This document shows positions 1-9,745 of a stretch of DNA of 12,450 nucleotides, in pieces. This DNA comes from Amoebophrya sp. AT5.2. Its lineage: Eukaryota > Sar > Dinophyceae > Syndiniales > Amoebophryaceae. The notes under the pieces are model-generated. The model had not been told where the DNA came from, did not search any database, and saw nothing but the letters and a program-made list of their open reading frames with translations. The stretch spans positions 1-12,450 of the forward strand of contig RXOD01005801.1 in NCBI GenBank assembly GCA_005223375.1. The letters run 5' to 3'. A program made the translations under genes and the position numbers. Within the stretch, counting starts at the first letter, position 1. Every line of letters begins with the position of its first letter.

Positions 1-662
1 GCCGAATGATTAAGAACAACAGAGATCGCGAGTACTGATGAGACTGATGAGTTTGAAGTTATAGCTCGTAGGCGTAGCCCTAGCCTACAACTTCTAAAAA
101 AAAAGTCGTACCTGTGACGGCTTGAGCACAAAATATTGGCCTACAGTCACAATTGCTGTAGCTGTGCCTGTACCTCTACGCCAACGGCAAGGCAATCCGT
201 GGTAGCTCGTGCTCATCGCTTCGATATCGATGTCAGTCATAGCTTATGACTGACATCGAAACGATAACGGCTAGGAACGTCGTTTCGTAGCATGAGAAGT
301 AAAAGAGCAAAGTCGGTTTACTTGTGGTGCGTCTCGCTCGGTGTCCGTGACGTATTGTACTTACACATGCCGCATCCGTGAAAAATGGCGGTCGGTCGTT
401 GCATAACCGTTACCCCATGTCCTCGCCCAAAAAAATGCTCGGCGTTGTCACCTCGTCGGTTACTATCCGTGCAAGAGTCGTGTTCGTGATCGTTGCGTCC
501 GAAGCAGCAAGTTTCGAGAAGACCTCTTCGGAAATGAAATCTTCCTCCAATCTTTTCGAACGTCCAGGTTTTTCCGAGACCCTCGGAGGAGCTTTTCTAA
601 TTTTTGAATAGATCCCACCCAATTATTTATCGTGTTTTGTAAAATGTGTTTCGAGCTGTTGA
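1..662. other. Upstream region without a supported gene
   Basis: No open frame here has an ATG start together with a protein pattern I recognise, and the short frames on both strands around 378-622 lack ATG starts. An in-frame stop (TGA, 660-662) closes the frame that later becomes the first myosin. A T-rich stretch at about 600-660 is followed by an AG at 667-668, which could serve as a cis- or trans-splice acceptor; this is inference. The region also holds a 15-bp hairpin at 227-259 and a weaker bulged hairpin around 69-90. I see no TATA-like promoter that I would defend. Confidence 0.5.
227..259. repeat. Perfect 15-bp inverted repeat (hairpin)
   Basis: The left arm TCGATGTCAGTCATA (227-241) and the right arm TATGACTGACATCGA (245-259) are exact reverse complements separated by a 3-nt loop. 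It lies about 900 bases upstream of the first myosin ATG. No T-run follows it and no gene ends next to it, so nothing marks it as a terminator. It could be a remnant of a palindromic or transposon end, or a structured RNA element. Confidence 0.85.
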
Positions 663-1130
663 TGCCAGGACAAACTAAGATACAGGCTCCTGACGCGGGA
701 AACGGAAGCGATAGAGGGAGCTAAGGCAACTGGGAGCGGAGGAGGCCCCGCGAGCAGACCAAAGGGAGTACCAGCTCTTCCAGCGGGCTGGAACGCGGTA
801 TTGGGTCAAATCAATCGCAAGGACTTCAAGCTAAAGGAAGCTCCAAAAACACCACCATCAGCCGAGAGGAACAAGCAAGCGAGCGCGTCAACCAATCCTC
901 TCGCAGCAGCAGCAGCGGCGGCGCAGAGTAGGAAGAAAGCAGCGGCAGCGGCGGCAGCTCCAAAGAGCAGCACTCCTGCGGAGACACGACCACGGGCATC
1001 CGCAGCCACAGCTGATAACAGCAAGAGCAGCAAGAACAAGGAGGTTCTTGCAGCTCCACCTGCGAAAGTAGCAACACCAGCACCACCTCCTTCCACATCC
1101 ACCACAGCTGCAAAGGCACAAGGTGTAGGG
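663..1130 (+). other. Ala/Pro/Lys/Ser-rich open stretch in frame upstream of the first myosin ATG
   Basis: After the TGA at 660-662 the myosin frame stays open for 156 codons before the first ATG at 1131. Translated, it is low-complexity, with two poly-alanine runs (around 901-930 and 940-960) built from GCA/GCG triplets, then Ser/Thr/Lys/Pro-rich sequence. Many codons end in A (GCA, ACA, CCA), unlike the G/C-ending codons after 1131. That difference and the missing ATG favour 5' untranslated sequence with a GCN microsatellite. The alternatives are a coding extension joined from an upstream exon or started at a non-AUG codon. AGs at 667-668 and 782-783 (the latter after a pyrimidine-rich stretch) are possible acceptors. 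Confidence 0.5.
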
Positions 1131-4100
1131 ATGGCGACGAAGGTCTGGATTCCGCACCCCGAGGAGGGGTACACCGAGGCGCAGGCCACCGGCGCCACCA
1201 AGGAGGAGAAGAACATCAAGGGCACCGTGAAGCTGAAGATGTACAAGTGCATCAACGCCGGGGGGGAGCTGGGTCTGAACCCGGACCAGGAGAAGGAGGT
1301 GACGGAGATCGAGGACGACCACTACGGCTGCCTGCCGGACGTGACCACGATCCGGAACGTGTCCAACGCGGCGGTGCTGGAGACGTTGCGCGGTCGGTAC
1401 GCCAAGAACGCCATGTACACCTTCGTGGACACGATTATCGTCTCCTGCAACCCCTTCCAGCGGCTGAACTTGGAGACCGCGGAAAACATGGACAAGTTCG
1501 CGAAGTGCGCGGACGTGCACTCTCTGGAACCGCACGTTTACGGGATCTCGAAGTGGGCTTTAGATGGGTGCCGCGGCGAGAAGCAGAACCAGGCGATTTT
1601 GATTTCCGGGGAGTCCGGCGCGGGCAAGACCGAGGCGTGCAAGATTTTGCTGGGGTTCTTCGCGGACACCGCGGGCTCCACGTCGGGCGTCCAGGACCGT
1701 ATCATGCAGTGCAACCCGATTTTAGAATGTCTCGGGAACGCGAAGACCTCGCGAAACAACAACAGCTCCCGGTTCGGGAAGTGGACGGCGCTCTACTTCG
1801 ACACCAAGGGCGGCATCGCGGGCGCGGCGGTCGTGGATTATTTGCTCGAGAAGTCTCGCGTGTTAGCTCAAAGCTCGCTGGAAAGGGATTTTCACATCTT
1901 CTATATGCTGATCTACTCCGACGCGGCCAAGTACAACCTCCCCACCGACGCGGGGAAGTGCGGCTTTCTGAAGTCCGGCTCCCCCAAGGCGGACGGCTTC
2001 GACGACAAGGCCGAGTACGCTGAAGTGCTGCACGCGTTCAAGGACTGTACCATGCCGGACGACCAGGTCGGACAATTCATGCAGATCATGTCCGGCGTGC
2101 TTCTGCTCGGCAACATCGTCTTCAAGGACGGCGGCAACGACACGAGTAAAATCGGCGAGGGCGGGGACGCGGCCGCGAAGGGCCTGCAGTGCGACCAGGG
2201 GATCCTGGAAAAAGCCTGCGTATCCAAAAAACTCATCGTGGGGAAGGACGTCACGGTGAAGTCGCTGAAAGTGCCGGACGCGAGCAACTCGCGAGACGGG
2301 CTGGCCACGCTCATCTACGCGCGCACGTTCACGTGGACGATCGCGTTCCTGAATAAGGTGATTGCGGGGGCTGGGGATGCGGCTTCCGGTGTGGAGATCG
2401 GCTTGCTCGACATCGCCGGGTTTGAGTGCTTTCCCTTCAACACCTGGGAACAGATCACCATCAACCTGTCCAACGAGAACCTTCAGCAGGTAACTACTAC
2501 TATCTAATAAAAAAATACAATGTACTAGTACAAGTACTTATGACTTTATTGTTATTCACGAACAACCTGACGTACCAGGTTTTTTATTTTTTGGCTTTGC
2601 GCGTGAAAATAAGACCATATCTTTTTTTGCTTTGCGAAAACTTATAGCTAGAAAATACATTGTTATTGTAGTAATTTTTAAAATCAGCGATCAAATTCCC
2701 AATGGCAAAACGCACCACAGCACTTCAACGACTACATTTTCAAGCGCGAGCTTGCTGATTACAAGGCGGAGGGTGTCCCTTCTGACGACATCAAGTTCGC
2801 GGACAATCAGGAGATTCTCGATACCATCGCCGACCCCAAACCAACGTCAATCATGACGATCCTGGATGGGGAAACCAAATGTATCCCGAACGATAACGCG
2901 AAGGCCGACAAGAAGTTTATTGACAACCTGAGCAAAGCCATGGCCGCCCAGAAGAACGCGTACTACACGCCGGACAAATTTGGGAAGCCGGAGTTTACCT
3001 TGTTGCACTACGCGGGGTACGTCAAATACGACGTCGCCAGATGGGTACTGGCTATTATTCATTCATACTGAGAGCAGGAAAGGCTGGATTCTTCATGCAT
3101 AGCTACGTGCTGTTGCTGTACTACTCGAGCACAGACATCACAGAGTCATGTTCATGTTCTTCATCTTCCAGTTGAAAAATTGTTTCTGTCCTTGCAGGTG
3201 AATGATAAGAACAAGGATGAGCCGCCACCGGAGGCGGTAGACGTGTTGATGACGACGACCAATCCTCTCCTGAAAGAGATCGCCACTGGCATCGCAAACG
3301 AGGACGCAAAGACGAAGAAGACGGTGTCGCAGAGCTTTCGGGCCTCCCTCAAGTCTTTGATCGACAAGATCCGCTCCGCCCAGCCACATTTCGTGCGGTA
3401 CTTAATAAGCCGGGAAAACGATTTTCTTCATGCTCTGCCCATCAATCAAATCTTTCTTTTATGTTTATCCCGTTTCCAAGCAGGCCCGTGATGATCCCTA
3501 CCTCGTTACGATCATCAGACCTTTAATATTTCCCCCTGTCTTTTAACTACTTTCTTGTTCTTTCGACGACGACCAGGACCAGCAGCATGCATCAGCACTA
3601 CAGCGATAAAACTCTTCAACATAAACACAGTTGCATCAAGCCGAACGACGAGAAGAAACCGTCGATCTTCACGAAGAAGAAGGTGTTGGAGCAGCTGACG
3701 TATTCCGGAGTGATGGAACTGGTGAAGATCCGTCGGCAAGGATACCCCTACCGCGCTCCGCCCGGCGACTTTTTGAAGAAGTTTCGATGCTGCCTCCCGG
3801 GGAAGCTGCGCGCGGACGCGGAAAAGAAAGCCGGGAAAAAGCTCGACAGCAAATCGCCGGATCATGGTATAGTGCATGGGAAGGCCATTGTTATGTTAGA
3901 ACGAGGAGCGTAGGCGTACTGTTGCTAGTACCTACGCAATACCATAGCTTGCTACGTACAATATCGATTCGTAGGCAATGCGAAGATGACCAAGATCATG
4001 TCCATCGACTCGATGTCGGAGGTCGTCGTTCGCGGAACAAATCGAGAGTCGGTCGATGAAGATAGATGTGGGTCTGATATGGTTGAAAAATCCCCTCTTC

Positions 4101-7100
4101 AGGCATCATGACGCAGATCATGCAGGGCATGGCCGACGCGCTGGAGGTGCCCAACATGAAGATCGAGTACCAGATGGGCAAGACGAAGGTGATGATCCGC
4201 ATGAAGGGGCTGCAGCTGCTGGAGGAGAAGGCCCGATACGCGAAGATCGGCAAGGCCATCATCGTCCAGAAGATGTACCGCGGGCACCGGGTGCGGTACA
4301 AGATGAAGCGGGCGATCGAACTGAAGAAGCTCACCTCGGCCTTCATGAAGGAGCACAAGCTGTACCAGCCCGACAGTGCGTTTTCCCATTTCAAGGGCGA
4401 CATGGCACTCCTGGTGAAGAAGGCGGCCGAGGTGCAGGCCTGGGCGCGGGAGTGCGAAGGCATCACCTTTTTGAAAGTGGCGTCGCCGGACTTCGTGAGC
4501 ATGGCGAAAAAACTGGAGAAGGAGGCGGCCGTGTACGGATCCTCCGGGGACCTGCGGAAGACCTTCGACATCATGAAGCTCGAGAACGCCGTGGCGGAAC
4601 TGAGTGCGCTGAAAATCGAAGACAAAATCGTGGGAGAACTCAAAGACCGGCTGGCGAAGCTGACCGTGCAGGTGCCGCTGGCAAACGGAATGGCGAGCCT
4701 CAAAATGCCGCTCGAGCCAACCGACCTAGCCAGCTGCAAGAAAGCAATGCTCATCGTCGAAGCAGTACTTCTACTACCTTTATTATTAGCCATATCCATA
4801 TCCATATGCTCGCTTTTTACCGTTAATTTCTTTATCCAACATCGTCATTCACGACGACAATTTCCTCGCAGTACTATCGATCGATTTATTTTGACATTCA
4901 TCACCAACGAACTTATGAATGTACCTACTCCATCTTCCGGTTGTTCAATGGCAGGGCGACAAGCACGGTCTGAGCGACCTGAGCAAGTGGATCGACCAGG
5001 ACAATGGGAAGTCGTTCCAGGAGGTGAAGAAGTCGTGGGAATCCGTGAAGGGTAACGTCGACAAGTCCAAGCTGGACGCCACGCAGATCCAGACCGAGGA
5101 GCAGAAGATTGCCGACGCGCGCGGGGTTTTAGAGAAGGCCAAGGCCGGCGGCAACGAGAAGGAGATCAAGGCCGCCGAGGACGCGCTTCGCAAATTAATG
5201 CTTGGCGGGCGCAAGATGACGGTGACGGGGCAGACCAACACCGAAACGCAGAAGTTCATCGACCAATTGGATGCGGCCGTGGCCACGTTTGACCGGGGGG
5301 AGATCGAGAAGGTGGTGAAGATCTGCCTGGAGAACGGGGTGGACGCGAACGAGATCGCGGAACAGCGCGAGGTGATGAACAAGCTGCGCGACCCCGACTA
5401 CGTCGCGGCGCAACTCGGAAAGACCATGAAGTCGCTGCAGGGGGAGAAGGACGAGAAGAAGAAGACGCAGCTGATCATGGCCTGCACGAACCTGATGAAG
5501 GCGGGGCAGGACGCCGGCGTGGACCAGGAATTACTGGATAAGGCGGACGCGGCGGTGAAGAAGTGCGCGGCGGGCGGAGACGGCCTGGGGGCGGCGGACG
5601 AGGCGCAGCTGGCCATGCTGGAGTTGTACGGGGACTTTTCGAAATACCCGAAAATCAACGCGGCAGTGGTGAAAGCGGGTTACACGGACGACGGAAGCAA
5701 GGTGAACCCGATGGACAAGGGAGGTTGCTTGACCTGGTCGAAAAACAAGCTGGGAGGGACCCTGACGCAGGTATCTATGTCTGTGAAAAAATTGAAGAAT
5801 CTGAAGTAGATCCTGCTATTTTTTTCTTTAGAGTTAGTAAGACTGTCTTAGTAGTGGATGAGTTTCCTTCACTTCCAGGAGAGGACGAGGATCTTGCGGC
5901 TATGTGTAGCCCTAGGGCAGTGAGGCTTCCGCTTCGCAATTCAGACCCCCAAAACTATTTTTTGGCCCAACAAGTTCAGACTCTGTCTCTGATCTCGATC
6001 AATGTCGAATGACTACAACGTCGCCGATTGAAAATTGAATTTTTCGTCCAGCCCATCGATCCTTTAAATTAATCCCAAAGAAATGCCAATCCCTCTTGCT
6101 CTGAAAACTTCGCAGGTGAGCGGCGACAAGTCTACCAACACGGCGCTTTCCGCCTACCGCAACATTCTTGGTTGGATGACCGACCATCCCGTGGACGAGA
6201 AGCGGCGTGCTCCTCTCGCTTACGCGATCGTCTGGAAGGCTCGTGACCAGAGGGAGGAGCTTTGCACCGAGATGTATGCGCAGGTGATGAAGCAGATTTC
6301 CCACAACCCTGGGCAGCGCTCCCGACTTCTCGGCTGGAAGCTGATGGTTTTTATGTGCAAGCTCGCGCAGCCCATGACCGATTTCAAGCCCTACATCGAT
6401 GCGTTTTTGCTTCGCAACGAGCTGGCCTACCGCGGCGCGGACGACGACCATAGTCGTGAGATCTACAACGTGGTGCACCAGTGCAAGGAGTGTCTCGCGA
6501 ACTGGGGCAAGGAGGGCGGCGGTGAGGAGGACGACGGCGGCGGAGATGCGGACAAGGGCGCCGAGCTGAAACTCGAGGTGTACACCATGGCGAGCTTCGA
6601 CATCCACGGCGACAAGAAGGTAAAGAACCCGCAGGTGATCACCGTCGCGGGAAAGGCGACGATGAAGCAGCTGAACAAGAAGGCGGTGGAGGCAATTGGC
6701 GTGTCCACGGACACCGACCAATTCGGCGTGCACCGCGCCGACATGGACGAGACGCCGGCGGACGAGGCGGGGTGTGCGAAATTCTGCAAGGGCAACAACG
6801 TTGTGCTACGAAAGCGCATGCTGCGGCCGAAGGAGAAGATCCAGAGCAACGACATGGTGTTCTCGGACATGATCGTGGGGCAGGCCGTGCAGGAGTTTTA
6901 CTGGTACCAGGTCCCGGAGGAGGAGTCGCGGGTCGCGAAGGTGGGCGCGGCCAGTGCGTTTTTCTGGCGCGGCGACAGCGGCGCCGCCGACATCAGTGAG
7001 GAGTCGGTGAAGACGCGGCTCATCCCCAAGGACTGTTTGAAAAACAAGTCGGCGGCCGACTGGGCGAAGCTGGTGCAGAAGGCGTACGACGGAGACTGGA

Positions 7101-7690
7101 AGAAGTGCGAGGACAGCCCGAAGCTGGAACGCATCTCGCGGATCCTGAAGGCGCACCAGAACCTGAAGGGGTTTGCGTCCCGACAGTTCCCGTGCGTGCA
7201 GAAGGTTGGGAGCAAGCCGGAGGGTCTGGAGGGCGTTAGCGAGATCCGGGTGGAGACGATCACGGATTTGGGGGCGAGCTCGATGCTGATCGCGATCACG
7301 TGCACGGACGTGACGCTGTTCGACGCGAAGGACGGGAAGGAACTGGCGAAATTCGGGTACGGGGACTCGCACCGGCACAAGATCAAAGACTGGGGCTGCG
7401 TGAAGAACCGGGTGAGCCTGGCGATGAACATCCCGCAAGGGGACGTGTACATGGTTTTGGAGAGCGAGAAAGCTGACGATATCGTGCGCTTCCTGGACCG
7501 CGCACACTCGGAAGAAAACGAGGGCAAGAGGAAGCACGACGCAAAGAAAGCAAACAAAGACGACCGAGACGACCGGAAAAAAGACAGAGACGAAAAGAAA
7601 GAGAAAAAGGGAGAGTCTGATAAGAAAGAGAAGAAAAGCAGCGATAAAAAAGACAAAAAGGACGATAAAAAAGATAAGAAAAAAAAGTGA
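1131..7690 (+). CDS. MyTH4-FERM unconventional myosin heavy chain (seven exons, complete)
   Basis: Spliced CDS: join(1131-2489, 2721-3044, 3198-3397, 3631-3866, 4103-4764, 4955-5770, 6116-7690), 5172 nt, 1723 residues, stop TGA. It is an actin-dependent ATPase motor with a cargo-binding tail. Motor (about 1-740): N-terminal segment VWIPHPEEGY, P-loop GESGAGKT (160-167), switch I NNNSSRFGK (209-217), switch II DIAGFE (427-432), HYAG block, HFVRCIKPN (625-633), SH1/SH2-like VLEQLTYSG, and converter YQMGKTKV (729-736). One IQ motif follows (VQKMYRGHRVR, 761-771), which should bind calmodulin or a light chain. About 775-1205 is charged and helix-rich without a domain I recognise. MyTH4 lies at about 1210-1330, FERM at about 1349-1665 (F1 ubiquitin-like, F2 helical, F3 PH-like), and a Lys/Asp-rich tail at 1670-1723. 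ATG 1131 is chosen because the myosin N-terminal pattern starts there and codon use changes there. MyTH4-FERM tails in known families bind microtubules or membrane proteins. I cannot assign a class. Confidence 0.94.
2490..2720 (+). other. Intron 1 of MyTH4-FERM myosin (phase 0)
   Basis: The 231-nt intron begins GTAACT after the codon for the last Q of NENLQQ and ends CACCACAG before the codons for HFNDYIF. Joining restores the standard myosin run NENLQQ-HFNDYIF just after switch II. Read through, the frame would stop at 2505-2507. The intron is AT-rich compared with the exons and contains the palindrome GTACTAGTAC near 2523. Confidence 0.93.
3045..3197 (+). other. Intron 2 of MyTH4-FERM myosin (phase 0)
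   Basis: The 153-nt intron begins GTACTG and ends CCTTGCAG. It joins YVKYDVARW to VNDKNKDEPPPEAV, the HYAG...KNKD segment conserved in myosin motors. Confidence 0.92.
3398..3630 (+). other. Intron 3 of MyTH4-FERM myosin (phase 2)
   Basis: The 233-nt intron begins GTACTT and ends AAACACAG. It splits an arginine codon (CG|T). Joining gives HFVR-CIKPND, the near-invariant actin-interface motif, which fixes both splice sites to the base. Confidence 0.95.
3867..4102 (+). other. Intron 4 of MyTH4-FERM myosin (phase 1)
   Basis: The 236-nt intron begins GTATAG and ends CTCTTCAG, splitting a glycine codon (G|GC). The join leads into IMTQIMQG and then the converter motif MGKTKV. It contains a near-perfect hairpin at 3908-3937. 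Confidence 0.88.
3908..3937. repeat. Hairpin inside intron 4
   Basis: Arms GCGTAGGCGTACT (3908-3920) and AGTACCTACGC (3927-3937) pair with two unpaired bases in the left arm around a 6-nt loop. The 10-mer CGTAGGCGTA inside the left arm also occurs at about 68-77 upstream of the gene, where it is again part of an imperfect hairpin. This may be a small dispersed palindromic repeat. Confidence 0.6.
4765..4954 (+). other. Intron 5 of MyTH4-FERM myosin (phase 0)
   Basis: The 190-nt intron begins GTACTT and ends AATGGCAG. It joins AMLIVEA to GDKHGLSDL in the poorly conserved middle region, so the boundaries rest on the GT-AG signals, frame continuity and the loss of coding character in between, not on a known motif. 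Confidence 0.82.
5771..6115 (+). other. Intron 6 of MyTH4-FERM myosin (phase 0)
   Basis: The 345-nt intron, longest of this gene, begins GTATCT and ends CTTCGCAG. It joins GGTLTQ to VSGDKSTNTALSAYRN just before MyTH4. Without splicing the frame stops at 5807-5809. The intron shares the 10-mer GTAGCCCTAG (5906-5915) with the region upstream of the gene (74-83). Confidence 0.85.
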
Positions 7691-9745
7691 GCCGATCGTG
7701 GCCGTCTAGCGATCGATTGTAGTAGAGAGGAGCCTATGAATCATCGACAGTAAAGAACGCGGCCCCGATGCCACGTTCCCAGCGACGCCGGGCGAGATGA
7801 TAGATAGAAAGACACAGCATCATTTAGCTTTTTTTTTACTTATCGCAGCATAAACCACAATGTCCATCGACCAAACGCTACAACAACACTTCTCGTTTGT
7901 TGAGGTTTTATTTTTACTTATCATGATTCGCTCATAATAGACAGCCCGTGATGGTGATCGCAGCGGAGCGCGTCCGCTCTGGTTGCGACTCGATCCTGGC
8001 GCTTCTTCCTTTTTCGTGTTTCTGCTCTATATTTTTTTTGACGTACGTATACGTGTGCATAAAGCCATAGAATAACGTCTCTCAGTGTGTCTTTCCGGTG
8101 CGCGTGAGACGGCGTCCACAACTGCAGCGTCGATCTACGACGCTCACAGCATCAATTGCAGCATTTTGCGGCAAAGCATCAAATTTGTATTTCACCCTCG
8201 TAGCTGCAGTTGCGGGATAAGGGACTCGAGTGCGGTCGCGGTCTTCCTTTTGAAGACCGATGTGGAGGTAGCCCGCTCGGTGGGAAGCCCCACCCTGTAT
8301 TGCTTTTTCTGATAGCGTGTCAATTTGCATCACTTAGAAGTACTACTTTTTGGTTTTTTCATTCACTGCAGCAGTTAACTTTATTTTTTGACGTATGAAT
8401 CAATGTATTTCACTTCTAGCTTCGCATTTTTTGCATGTTCATTTCTATTCACGCGCCTCAACAGTAGAGTGTGTTTTTCAGATCTTCTGCAACAGCATGC
8501 AAAACATAGGGAGGATTCATCAGAACCCTGCTTTATCAGAGTACAATATCTCAAGGAAGACCCACTTCTTTCGCCTGTAGGCACTTATTTCTAAAAATTT
8601 GCGAGAACGCGAACGCGATCGCGAACGCCCACGCCATCGCGGTTGATAAGTACATATACCTCGCTGTTGCACTTGCAACTACAGCCAAGGGCACCCTCTA
8701 CGCGCTATCAACAGGTACTATCTAAATAAAAACGGAAACCTTCTCGAACAATATTGCGACGAAGACGAGCAGGCTGACTGAATCTGGAGCCATCTTCAGA
8801 TGTGTGCATCAATCAATGCGGCGCTTGAGAAGTTTCTGAAGGTGGTGACGAAATGGTCTTGCACTTGCGAAGAACTTACGAGAGGACTGTTTTTTTTGTA
8901 GCAGTTGTTGCTCCACTACGAAGAAGCAGGTAGAACCCCGAGGCTGAAATGGAAAACAAGAAAACGCGGCTGCTCCCACTTAAGTCTCCCTACGGGTGTG
9001 CCGTGGTGCTGCAGCTGCCGAGGCCGATTGTGCTACCAGTTTTCGTACCTTCTGGCACTGTGTTCGCGTTTCCCGGAGTCGTGGTGATCATGGATTCTCA
9101 GTCGTTTCATGCATTGGTTTCGATCATTCATCCGGTTACGGTTTGCCTTATCATTTGTCTTGACGAGAAAAAAGATCATCTTTCCGTCGACGCCGCCGGT
9201 TCCTCATGCTCGCATTTTTGCGCTGGTATACCTGCTCTGTAGCCAGTGCTGTTGACCGCAAAAGACGCCGTGGTGTAGATGTAGAAGTTCGTAGTTGCAC
9301 AATTCAAGCTTGACGTCTAGTTTATTTAGTAGAATCAAGAAATCGCGCGTTGGCGCTGCTAGCTGTTGCTCGTCGGACAAACAAGATCGTTAAAATGCGC
9401 CGCCGCGCCGGCCGCGCAGCAGGTTCTGGTTGTACGCTTCGGGCCGCGGGAAGGAGCCACAATACGGTCGGCGATTGGGATTGAGTACGGTACGAACAAG
9501 AGTTGTACACGGGAGCAGCACAACGTCCGGGTGGTTGCGGACGACGTCCCGTTCTATACTGAAGCGAGGGCGGCTTGGGCTTGTTGTGCTCCCTCGTAGA
9601 ACGAGAAATCAGGAGCAGGAGGAGGCCCAGAGCCAGACGCCAGTCCCAGTGACAGCTACGCCTACGACCAGGGACGACGCAGAGGACCGCCGCGACTGGC
9701 AACCGAGGGGGCCACCTTAAGTTGCTTCTCCTAACTACCTCCAAT
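7691..9745. other. Intergenic region between the two myosin genes
   Basis: About 2 kb with no gene I can support on either strand. The longest ATG-initiated frame with any appeal is 8949-9242 (+, 97 codons, partly hydrophobic), but it has no recognisable motif and unremarkable codon use. The region should hold the 3' UTR and polyadenylation site of the first gene and the 5' UTR and promoter of the second; no signal identifies them. Poly-T/A tracts are frequent. Two 12-nt strings occur twice: TTTTTACTTATC (7833-7844, 7911-7922) and TTTTTTGACGTA (8034-8045, 8384-8395). I found no tRNA, rRNA or snRNA pattern by eye. Confidence 0.55.
8601..8642. repeat. GC-rich imperfect hexamer repeat
   Basis: Imperfect tandem copies of a GCGAAC-like hexamer surround the 10-bp palindrome CGCGATCGCG (8614-8623). 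It lies in otherwise AT-richer intergenic DNA and has no coding role I can see. Confidence 0.5.

Noticed and set aside
806..1535. Long minus-strand open frames opposite the first exon
   Set aside because: They mirror the GC-rich coding strand and the GCN repeats, give low-complexity Leu/Ala/Val/Arg-rich translations and show no motif, while the + strand encodes an unmistakable myosin.
1247..2023. 258-codon + strand frame overlapping the motor exon
   Set aside because: It is the shifted frame of the myosin exon, Gly/Arg/Glu-rich with no recognisable pattern.
3996..4805. 269-codon minus-strand frame opposite exon 5
   Set aside because: It spans an intron-exon boundary of the myosin and is Ser-rich, as expected from the complement of G/C-ending codons.
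5955..5985. Weak resemblance to the dinoflagellate spliced-leader sequence within intron 6
   Set aside because: Only a short TTTTGGC-type core agrees; the leader's other conserved bases and a following donor site are missing.
6898..7656. 252-codon minus-strand frame opposite exon 7
   Set aside because: Complement of the FERM and Lys-rich tail; its Ser/Phe/Leu richness simply reflects AAG/GAC codons read backwards.
7981..8000. Possible tRNA B-box-like string near 7980
   Set aside because: No matching A box or acceptor stem can be folded around it.
8949..9242. 97-codon ATG frame in the intergenic region with hydrophobic stretches
   Set aside because: No motif, no flanking signals and no similarity I recognise; transcript evidence would be needed.
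9322..9744. 140-codon minus-strand frame just upstream of the second myosin
   Set aside because: No ATG start, Arg/Pro-rich composition and position over the likely promoter/5' UTR point to a chance frame.
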